From contig JAYKKR010000001.1 in the NCBI GenBank assembly GCA_036971615.1, positions 1,364,001-1,428,000 of the forward strand: a stretch of DNA of 64,000 nt, in the 5' to 3' direction. This document shows, one piece after another, positions 54,679-64,000 of this stretch. The number at the start of each line of letters is the position of its first letter. The stretch's first letter is position 1. The notes under the pieces were generated by a model that saw only the letters and a list, made by a program, of their open reading frames with translations, was not told where the DNA came from and did not search any database. The position numbers and the translations under genes are program-made. Source of the DNA: Amyloporia xantha (lineage: Eukaryota > Basidiomycota > Agaricomycetes > Polyporales > Adustoporiaceae).

Positions 54679-57600
54679 CTAGCCCAAGGATTTTTTTCGC
54701 TTCTTGCCAGTTAGCGCCACTGGTGAAGGTGACTCGGTAGGTATCTCCTGAGTCGACGTCGATCGACGGCTTTCTGTGACACTATTTGCAGCAATGGGGG
54801 GAACGGGAGTTGATGGCGGGTGGGAAATGCCGTTAGCGCGTGGCTTGTGGACACCATTCATCTTCTGCATGCCATTGGATTGCTTCGGTCGCTGAGTTGC
54901 CGATGGAGCTGAGACGCTTGGTCAGACCCTAGAGAAACCGATGCCAACGAAAAGCATACCTCGGATACTATGTTGCTTGAACAGATCGATAAAGGTCTCC
55001 ATCTCTCGCTTGTCTACGACCCGTTCGATTCGAGTCTCGACAGTCAAGGGAGTTTCATCATCCTCCATATCTATGTCTTCATATTGATGCTCCTGCTCCT
55101 GGTTACTAGCAGCATCGTCGAGAGGTCGCTTTGTCAGGAAACCATCTAAAAGCGAATCAAAGAGCGACCTGAGTGGAGGCATGAGATACGAGGGCGCGTC
55201 GAAGATCTCCGCCGTTTCCTGTCCCTTCCACGACTGTGTGAGATTCACCGTCGGCGAGGATTTAACAGGTGGAGTTGTCAAGTCGGCAAATGCAGATTTT
55301 CCGAATATATCCTGGAACAAAGTTTGCTTGCCGGATTCAGCGACACCCCGTATCTCCCGCGCAGTTGAACCCTCTTCTTGTGGCAGACGATCAATATCAC
55401 CGAAGATAACAACACTCCAGGTCAGAGTGATGCCTACGAAAGTAAATGATGACGGATTTGCTGCCAGGGTCTCAAGAGAAGTACTTGAGACTACATTGTG
55501 AAAGCGAAATGGTATTGTCCGCGACGCTGTTGGAATCGAAGATGCACAGCGAAACATGAGAACCCTCGTGGACGGGGACTCAGTGTCCGGAAGAGCAAAC
55601 CGCTCAAAGACGGCAAATAACTCCTCTCTAGGATGCACAAGCAGTCGGTCCAATGATGACGAAGTATGGTAGTGCCATCGCACTGAATGATAACACATGA
55701 ATGTAGGTCTGAATGCTTGAAGGATGATGACCTACTGGACCGCGATACCATGTCCCAAAGCATCACGTCTCGTGAGCCCATGACGGCCACATAGCGACCA
55801 CTAGGGCCTATAAAATGTGCCGACGATACATGCTTGCACTCTGGGCTAGTCATGACTTGATACAGGACATTAGTTTGACCGTCGTAGATGGCAACGTGAG
55901 GACCCATGGAAACAGCGAACAGTGAGCCATCCGCTGACCATGATACATGTGTAGGGATCTCTGAGCGGAAGCGGAAGGTTGATCGCGTGACCCAATAGTC
56001 TAACGAGAATTGGAGTAAGAATCCGTTACGACGAGAAGGTGAGAGACTCACCCTCAGTTTCTCCCGATTTTTGCTTTATTGACTGTATCCTCCAAGTCTT
56101 GACATTCCCATCCTCACCAGTGGTCACAAGCAGTAAATTATCGGCACTTTTCACCGGACGGAAAGCAGCTCCGGTTACCCTCCGCAGACCGTGCGGTCTA
56201 TCAATCCGAGTGTTCAATGTCCAAGACCCTGACCTAGGATCCCAGGACCACATCTTCATATGTATATCTCCGTGGAAATTCTCGTCGGCATCGCGCCGAT
56301 CAACTGTGACCATCCACTCGCCAGTAGCATTGATTATAGCGTGCTCCACACGTGATGGCTCTAATGGCGCTTCATCTCTTCTTGACACCCGATTTGACGG
56401 CGTAACCTCGAGCTCTAGGAGGAGTTTCGACGCAGAGGGTGAAAAAACTTGAAGGGATGACGGATGAGACGACGGAAGTAGCAAGGTTGACGATGGAGAA
56501 TGGACCGCCAGAGGGACGATGTTGGAGGTGGATGGCCGACTATGAGATATTGCAGGATCTGAAACGGAATTAGCCATGCAGCAATAAAAGGTACTTCTGT
56601 ACAAACCTAGTTTGACTCTAGCGATTGACCTTGAAATTCTAAGAGTCGCTGACCGCACGAAGACAAAAGACGCATCGGCCAGACCGAGCAAGTACTCTTC
56701 CTCCCCATCCTCTCTCTTCGAAAGCGCCACATGCACTATAGGTGCACCAACTCTTGGCACGTACTCCTTGTTCCCCGAGTGCAACTGCCAAATGACTAAG
56801 ACAGCCTCCTCCCCACCACTCAAGAGGTATGCCCCATTCGCGGTAAATGTGATAGAAGACACTGCGTGTGCATGCCAATGGAGTGTGGTAGTCTGGGCCT
56901 TTCTCTCCATCCCATTGTTTTTGGATAGATTGGCGTCGAGACAATACCACAGCCGAATGCAACCAACAGCATCGCCTGTGGCAAAATACTCTTCAGAGGG
57001 GTGGAACGCCAGGCACGTCAGCGCGTGGGGCGACACGAATTTTGTAAACCCTGTTTTTAGATCTGCAATCGCGCATACATAAGCTTTGTGTCCGCCGGTT
57101 GCAACGAGCCATGTTCCACTGGGAGAAATCGCCAGACCAGTGGTTGCTCGTGTCTTCCCGACCATCAAGATGCCAGAAGAGACTTGTATGGGCGAACCGG
57201 CTGTCACGCTTGTGGGCCTAAGGCAAACTCGCACCACTGCAGCGTTGTCCTCCGCGGTCATAGTTTTCGCTGTGCGCATGTCAGCAAGTAGTCCGAAAGA
57301 CTCAGGAAGAGGTCTCGCACCTCTTTTAGTTTTCTTCTTGCCTCCCTGTGCAACAGCAACGAAGATGTGATCCTCGATCTTTTCGTGAGCCGCAATATGA
57401 AAAATGGGCCTTGCAATATCGATGTCTTGCAGTAGAACCGCATCTAGAAAATCCCATATTCTTATGTGTCCATCAAGAGACCCAGTGATCAACTGGAAAG
57501 AGTTGTGCGGATTGAGTACAGCCGTGGTCACGGCATTGGTGTGGGTTGAGCTTCCCGCCGCATCGCGCACACTGTGTTCTGATGCGTCAAGGGTGGAGAC

Positions 57601-57977
57601 TACCTGACCGGTCTTGACAGAATATAGTTTGACAGATGGGCCAACGACGGAGAAAAAATATCTGCTCATGCGTGAGACAATGTCTGCTGAGGCATAGCTG
57701 CGGCATACCTTCCGTCCTTCGTGAGCACTGGGGGGACTTTGCTCGCAGATGAATCTGTCAGCGACCTCCATGTCCAAGGACTGTCTTCTGCAACCTGGAA
57801 GAGCTCTTCCTGATCGCCTGGTTCTTCTACCTCCTTGCCCTTGCGCTTTTTTGCTTTGCGAGACTTATGTTCAGCCGATGGGTTTGGGGGTATGGGGGCC
57901 TCCTGTGGCATTTTGGGAGCTTTAGTTCTCCTTTTGGGTTCGACATTACGACGCGTCCCATCATCAGGGACAGGCAT
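54679..57977 (-). CDS. NAN1: U3 snoRNP / t-UTP protein Nan1 (Utp17, WDR75-like)
   Basis: WD-repeat subunit of the t-UTP (UtpA) subcomplex needed for pre-rRNA transcription and early 18S processing in the nucleolus. Starts at ATG 57977 (MPVPDDGTRRNVEPKRRTK) with a Lys-rich nucleolar-type N-terminus. Then WTWRSLTDSSASKVPPVLTK joins across an intron to YFFSVVGPSVKLYSVKTGQV, the first blade. Blades follow: NPHNSFQLITGSLDGHIRIW, FHPSEEYFATGDAVGCIRLW, and FTANGAYLLSGGEEAVLVIW; later exons (56050-54920) give FRPVKSADNLLLVTTGEDGN and DGSLFAVSMGPHVAIYDGQ, with the C-terminal EMETFIDLFKQHSIRG helix (near 54985). The Ser/Pro/Lys tail ends KKRKKSLG at 54679. Domain order and the Lys-rich ends match WDR75/Nan1. 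Confidence 0.85.
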
Positions 57978-58351
57978 AGCAGAGGGCAGAGAAAGAGAGT
58001 AGAGAGTGCACTTTGCCCACTCTCGAATCTGTTCGCGATAAAAAATTACCACGTGCCCGAAATGGCATCTGTCGTCCATGTTCCGCGCCTATTCTAGTCC
58101 TCTGCACATTTGAAGATCGACGTCCAGCTGCCTTCTTATCATTTGCTATACACATAAAATAAACAGTACTTGCTGGTAGCTATACAACAAAGTGCTCGAC
58201 ATATGACTACATTTCCAAGTACATTGACCGTCGCAGCTAAAAACAAGAGATGGGTAAAAGGCCTAATGTAGTGCTATTTACCCGTAAATCAGAGTCAAGG
58301 AACGCAAATGAAGTGATGAAAGCGAAGAGAGGTAGCGATACATTCTGCTCG

Positions 58352-61300
58352 TCACCAAATCTGGGTAGAGGTAGTAAACAATTCTGTTGGCATAAAGAGA
58401 CCCTCCATGCCCTGCTGCGAGACAGATGCGCCGCCGAGAGTCTGATCGGACAGCCATACAGGAAGCTGTTCGCTGGCAGTGGCGTCATAACCGTGCCAAA
58501 TCTGGTCGATATTGGGAGTGTACTGTGCGAGTTGTTGGTTTATATCAATAGGCATGGAGGTGGTGGGATCAGCATGAGATGAGAAGGACGCGTCAAACGA
58601 TGGCGACAACGGGTGGTGTTGACCGACTTGTTGTGAAACCGTGTCCGACGAATAGCCCGCATTACTATGTGATCGGTGACGCGTCGCCCTCGGGGAGCGA
58701 GACATAGAAGCAGACCGTTTTCTAGACCGCTTGAGCATGAGCTGTAGAGTGAAGGCATAACGTCTTCCGGGGACTGAAGCATGCTAGCTTGAATGAAAGG
58801 ATTACTCTGGCAAGAACAAGTTTACACACCTTCGAGGAGAAGCGCTGCAAGACGTTCCACAAGCGTCCTGATTTCGTCCATGTCACACTGATCGGGGCTA
58901 CATGATGCTATTAGCAACAGATATTAAACCCAGATGCAATCAGCTTACAAAAGGCGGGCCAATCGCAGTAAGAACGAGGCAGAAAAAGTAGCGGTTGCAT
59001 GGGTGTAATGAACAGCTAGAAAACATCAGACATCAAATGGGGAACTCAGCAAAATCATACACACCATATTTCATCCCTTCCCTGTACGCAGGAGAGTGAA
59101 CGGTGATATCGAGAATCTGTCGGCCGATACGGATAGACCTGATTGCTAATTCTCGTTGGGATGGAGGCATCCTCTGAACGTCATCCGGACCGTCTATGCC
59201 TCTCAGAGCAGTGGCATTATGATACAATTCGGCATGCAGATGTTGAATTTGTAAACTCTGCCGGTAGAAAGCTACGTGCAAGATGAGCCCAAAAGAACAG
59301 CAAGTAAAACCGTTCAACCAACCTGCGTCCTCATACTTTTGAGAAAACGCTTGATCCCAAGTGCCATACCAATTCCGGAATTCCATGTCTGCTTCTCGGA
59401 GAACATTGAACGTCATATCGTCGACAGGCCTATCAAATAACGGCGACAAGTTGTTGTTTACGCGCTCCCTGATGGCCATCAACTCCACAGTCGAGACGAG
59501 ACGCATATCATCTTCGATCGCTAGCGGATGCTGTAATAGCAATCGACATTGCCAGATACTCTCATCGTCCTTGAGGATCGACGGTCGACCGCTCCCGTAA
59601 GACATCCTTTATATGAATGTGAGCGCCCAATTATGCCAGATCGAGACTGCCACGCACTGATGCTCGAAAAGATATAAACAGAACCAGGTACGCGCAGATA
59701 TCACGAGCTGTCTGTCTTTACTTGACGTCGAAGCTTTATTAGCTTTCATCCTTTTCAAGAGTTCTGGCCAAGCCTTGTGCATAGCTATAAATGAATGGGG
59801 AGGATCAGTAGACATCCCTAAGAGTCAACAAACGATGAACCGCTCACATATCTCCATAGCCATTCGAACAGCATGTCCTCCACTCAACCACCCGTTGTCA
59901 GACCAACCGGACACCAGAACTAGGTATATCATCAGGACGGAACATTATTTGATCGGCCAACCCACTCACTCATAGCCTGAACGGCTTCCTGCCGCGTAAC
60001 TGGAGAAAATAAAGTAGCACAAGATATGGCCTGCACTTCTTCCTGACATTTCAGGAACGTTTCGCTCGGTTTGCCTGGGTTATGGGGTTGAGACGACTGG
60101 TCGGATGGGAAAGAACCGCTATGATCATGAGGCTCACCTCCACCATCTCTAACTTGAGCAGCAACCATACATATACAATCGACGGCGAAAGGGGAACGTT
60201 CGTGAAGGGCATCGTAAGTATCAACGTTAGCGTCAAAGATCGGAAGGAAAGTAGAACAGCCGTGATAAAATCTGTATGCTCAAACGTCAGCACGGGTAAC
60301 ACAGGACCGTTGATCAACTCACATTCTGAACAACTCGCGAGCTTCTGATTCTGGAATGATGTTTTTGGTGACAACTGCGAAATAATTGTAAACACCGGTC
60401 CAGAATTGCCAGAGCACAATAGTTCCCTACCATCGGGGAAACTCGTAAAGCGCTGTTGCTTGTGATGCACCTTTCTACGCTTTGCGGGTCGAGGCTGTCG
60501 TGGGTCGGGAGAAGCAGTCCTAGCACGGCTTGGAGGTTCACTTGCTTCTCCGCCGTTTTCCTGAGCACGACGGTCATCTATTAGCGTGTAGCATGGGGTA
60601 AACAGTATAGCATCGCACCTTAGCGGCGCGCTCAATGGCAACGTCAGCCAGCCCGCGTAGAACCTCCCATGGAGCAACGAGACCAGACGCTGGTAGCTCG
60701 CCATCCTCGTCCTCGACGTCTGAAGAATCCGCACTGGTTACATTAGAGGATGGGGGAGCGCCTCTTTTAGACCCCAGAGCTGGTTCCTGTCCGTTAGTAT
60801 GTCGCATAGATTGACGAGAAGATTGAGAGCTGTCGCCAGGATTGTACCGCATAGAAGACACGTTTGCAGGCTGAGATCGTGGAGGTCCCATCGACTCAAG
60901 GCTAGAAAAGGGAGGTAACGTAGTCCCTGGTGGAGGAACTCCTCGAGAACTTCCCGGAGTAGGTGGAGGATACATCATATTGGAAGATGAGACGGGAGTA
61001 TGCAGATCGGTCGGACCAGCGGGGCGATGCGCGGCTGCGCCCAGCGACGGACTTCGATATGCACCGGCTATTTGGTCCCGATGTTGTCGATGAACATTAC
61101 CCGCTGTAGCGGACATGGCTCCATGAGCTTGAGATATCCCGCCATTGTGTGAGCTTGAGGCCTGTCCGGGGTGGCCGGTGTCTACCATCAGTTGCTGAGG
61201 ATGCCCCACGGTAGCTGACGGTGTAGTAACCCCCGGGGATCCAAGCGAATGGGTACTAGGAGACTGATTTACGAAGGGAGGATATGCTGACGGGGACCGA

Positions 61301-61857
61301 GAGTGAAAGGGTGCTCCTCCGCGGAGATGAGTAGCGATCTCGAGTAGTGTTGTCTGTATAGCGGTCTGTGTCTGACGAATATCCGCGACATGAGCTTCAA
61401 GACTACGTATGCGTCTGACGGATATGCTCTTTGATAAGGATAGATGAGGGCATTCTACGAGTGACTCACTCCAATCCAGCTTCGCCTGTAAGACTGGCTT
61501 CTCTTGTTGGCTTTTCGAAAAGGCACTCGAGGCCTGCATGCCTACACCGTCGACATGGAGGGTTTTCCGCTCCCTCACATCTCATCTTTTGTTTCCGACA
61601 CGCATTCTGGCCACATAACAGGTAAGCAGATATCGGGAAGGACACACCAGTCCGTTGATACTCACGCAGGCACCTAGACAGCCCCAACGTCACGTCAACC
61701 GGGAAAAAGACGAGTATGATGCAGAGGGCGTACGAGGCACTCGGTTGAGGGTCCTTACAGGGGGTTTAGGCTCAGTTTTGACGGACCCCTTAGGATCAGC
61801 CCCGTCCGTGTCTTCTTGTTTCTTGACGGACCCGCTGCTGCCGTTGTTGACGTCCAT
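58352..61857 (-). CDS. Zn(II)2Cys6 transcription factor with fungal-specific TF domain
   Basis: Gal4-type DNA-binding protein. Minus-strand start at ATG 61857 (MDVNNGSSGSVKKQEDTDGA). Exon 1 ends ...LNRVPR; an intron starting GTACGCC leads to an 8-nt microexon (GTGCCTGC, about 61668-61675) encoding the first cluster Cys (R-A-C). A second intron (GTGAGT...GGCCAG) then leads to NACRKQKMRCEGAENPPCRR and CRHAGLECLFEKP, completing the six-Cys C-x2-C-x6-C...C-x2-C-x6-C cluster. A coiled-coil-like IRSLEAHVADIRQTQTAIQT follows, then a long Ser/Pro/Gly region. The regulatory domain spans about 60700-58860: SYGSGRPSILKDDESIWQC, RLLLQHPLAIEDD, FRNWYGTWDQAFSQKYED, AIRSIRIGRQILDITVHS. The C-terminus is Ser-rich and ends TQIW at 58352. 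The pathway it regulates is unknown. Confidence 0.82.
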
Positions 61858-63235
61858 ACTGATAGGGTGAGAGCAGATGCGACGGAGCAGGCAGCTAGGA
61901 CAGAGTCCTTAAGGGGGGAGGGGATGGTACTGCGGGGGTACAGTGAGAGCAAAGTCTCCGGGAGTGATTGGATGAGAACGGACGAAATGATCCAGCGTAA
62001 GCTTCTGCTGAGGGCAAACAAGGACAAGCGACACATATTTGGCAGGCCGGACGCCTGCTGCCCGGCCGTGACCCCACGTTCCTCCCACTGGACGGTCATC
62101 CTTTTCTCCCATCGAGCCATACGATATCCAATTCCATTCTGTTGCCGCACCCCTTGCATTTGGGCTATCCGTCTCCACGCAGATATTTGCACCCGTGTCA
62201 GCCTCGAGGAATAATATACGCTCGGAGCGCTCAGACCCAGCCTGCTCGACGAACTTGCATACATGGCGGAGATGCGGAATCTCACACTAGAATGATAGGC
62301 TGCGGCCAGCACTTGCCTACACGCTTGCTTACTTTCCGTTTGGGTCAGCGCCGATTGACTGCCAAATCGTTTTCATATCTGCCACTTCGACGCGCGGAAG
62401 CTGGGCAGGTATCTCTACAGCATGTTATGGCGTCATTGTTTTGCGATCCTGGCAGCGACAATGGCCAATGAAGTGGCATTCGATTACGCTGCCAGCTCTA
62501 CTTCCCCTGCGCAATATCGTCATACGCAAGAGACTGTCGACCTGATGTCAGGTCGGGTATGATAGGATCTACCATATGCGGTGGCTTATCGGTGCTTCAG
62601 CCAATACAGTCCCGACCGCGGCCCATAGAGGTGAGTCCGCAACTTACACATCCCATCGCGTCATATTCCCCTGTCGCGAAAGATTGTTGTGTAGCATTTG
62701 ATAACGCTGCTTTCTGTTGTATGCCTCTTGAACCAAAGATGATAACCGGCTGCGACCATCGCACATGTAAACCCATCGCACTCTGCACTCGAGGAAAATT
62801 GCATCTCCGCAACTTGACTCCTGCACGTAGACCTATCTTTGCCAAAGCAACTTATATACTCTACGAGCAGACATGTCGCATTGGACCCAAAACCGGAACA
62901 TTCCCCGTTAAGCTGTAAATAATCAAAAACCTGCGTAGTCCTCCAGGTCTGAGACGTACAAAATTACTGAAGCAGTACCGTGTAAATATTAAAGACGACT
63001 GCGTACAAATGCCGTGACCAGATCTGTCAGTCCGATCCGATCGTGAATGGCATGTTAGCGCTCGTGGTCGTTTATAGCTCTCAAGCCGGCTGTGCACTGG
63101 CACGCGTCGCCAGTTCTCCAACCTTGTCTTTGCCACGTCCCATTATCTTCTCTTCCTTCAACATTTTCCTCTCACACCCTTTTGAGACTCAGCATCTGTC
63201 GTTGCTCCTTTGTTACGCATTAGAACTGTTCAATC
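61858..63235. other. Intergenic region, 1.4 kb
   Basis: No gene clearly supported. A 119-codon ATG-initiated plus frame at 62559-62918 (Cys-containing, no motif) is the only notable open frame and is probably chance. The last 150 bases before 63236 are pyrimidine-rich and probably the promoter of the HVA22-family gene. Confidence 0.4.
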
Positions 63236-64000
63236 ATGTTGACCTCCATGGCTTCTAACCTTGTCAGGTAAAGGCTCGTGTGCCGAAGTCTATTTCGTGC
63301 TCATTGGGTTTGCAGTGCCTGGTTTGCTTTCGCCTTACCTTGTTACGGGACGTGGAAGTCTCTGGCTCATCGGCCTGTATCTGAGCCGGAACTTGAGCGA
63401 TGGACGATGTATTGGTCCGTCCTCGGGGCTTTCGTTGCATTTGAATACGTTGCAGAGTGGTTGGTCAGCTGGTGGGGATCCTTTCTTCTCGTTCGACCGC
63501 AAATTTAGCTCACGCGGGAACACGCAGGCTACCGTTTTACTGGGAAGTCAAGACTCTTTTCCTGCTCTTCCTTTCTCTGCCCCAGACGCAGGTGATCACC
63601 CCCACACTCTTCGTCTAATGTGTATATTTCTCTGACGGTCTCCCACAGGGTTCAACGTGGATATACGTCACGTTCATGCACCCGTATCTCACCAAGAACG
63701 AAGCTGAGATAGATGCTGGCATTGTTCAAGCGAAAGCGAACATTATCACGTTCCTGCAGAACCGTCTCGTCGCCGTCTGGCAGACGATCTTGGATTGTGC
63801 TACCCAAGTTTCCTCTAACGCCGCTGCCAATGCTCAGGCGTCTGGGAATGGACAACCCAACCCCGTTGACATGGCGAAGGGTCTGTGGAGTGCATTCGGT
63901 CCGTCCTTGATGGGCGCTTTGCAAGGACCTGCCGGACCTGCACACGAACGCCCTGTTCTATCTGCAGCGCAGTCCTCCAGCTCCATCGATTCAGTCGATT
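63236..64000 (+). CDS. TB2/DP1/HVA22 (Yop1-family) membrane-shaping protein, partial
   Basis: Reticulon-like ER-curvature protein related to yeast Yop1 and animal REEPs. Starts at ATG 63236 (MLTSMASNLVR), then after an intron AWFAFALPCYGTWKSLAHRP, the first hydrophobic hairpin, PVSEPELERWTMYWSVLGAF and VAFEYVAEWLVSW (the family EYxAE-type motif). Later exons give PFYWEVKTLFLLFLSLP and GSTWIYVTFMHPYLTKNEAE, typical of the second hairpin and C-terminal amphipathic helix. The frame continues with LQNRLVAVWQTILDCATQ and an Ala/Ser-rich tail, still open at base 64000, so the gene is cut by the window edge. Introns at about 63273-63310, 63467-63525 and 63590-63650 are inferred from reading frame. 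Confidence 0.82.

Noticed and set aside
62559..62918. 119-codon ORF as a small cysteine-rich secreted protein
   Set aside because: No signal peptide or ordered cysteine pattern is seen; its length is within chance for this composition.

Overview
This window is nuclear DNA of a filamentous basidiomycete, most likely an Agaricomycete. The protein set resembles Polyporales and related mushrooms, but genus cannot be fixed from sequence alone. The evidence is many short GT-AG introns of about 50-60 bases, gene density near one per 2.5 kb, basidiomycete-type F-box and homeodomain proteins, an orphan seven-helix membrane protein family, and a Plavaka-like (tnp2/CMC) DNA transposon. No bacterial operons, rRNA, tRNA or CRISPR were seen. 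Gene spans below run from start to stop codon and include introns; where I resolved splice junctions I say so.

Layout. 1-6.5 kb: tail of an upstream gene (weak), COG1 (Golgi tethering), an orphan 7TM protein, and SSS1 (Sec61 gamma) on the minus strand. 6.8-21.2 kb: a mitochondrial PPR protein (+), then a minus-strand run of GCV2 (glycine decarboxylase P protein), an ARMH3/DUF1741 armadillo protein, RSC9 (chromatin remodelling) and a condensation-domain-like acyltransferase. 21.3-30.7 kb: a poorly coding 1.7 kb stretch, a GDP-fucose-transporter-like SLC35 protein (-) divergent from an O-fucosyltransferase-like type II membrane protein (+), and an FBXO21-like F-box protein. 31.5-37.9 kb: a Plavaka-like transposon with two convergent, spliced, apparently intact genes. 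38.6-48 kb: a 14-helix MFS exporter, ketopantoate reductase (-) divergent from a xylose-reductase-type aldo-keto reductase (+), and a PB1 protein with a UBA-like tail. 49.8-54.4 kb: an F-box protein and two tandem homeodomain genes. 54.7-64 kb: NAN1/UTP17 (ribosome biogenesis), a Zn(II)2Cys6 transcription factor, and a TB2/DP1/HVA22 (Yop1-type) gene cut by the window end.

How the genes relate. Most are unlinked housekeeping genes. The secretory pathway is represented by COG1, Sec61 gamma, ARMH3, the sugar-nucleotide transporter, the fucosyltransferase-like protein and the HVA22 protein. The most suggestive functional neighbourhood is the divergent GDP-fucose transporter / O-fucosyltransferase-like pair. 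Other points of interest are the PB1...UBA-like protein with a selective-autophagy-receptor layout, the paired homeodomain genes, the two-gene transposon, and several very small exons (8-16 nt) that carry key residues.
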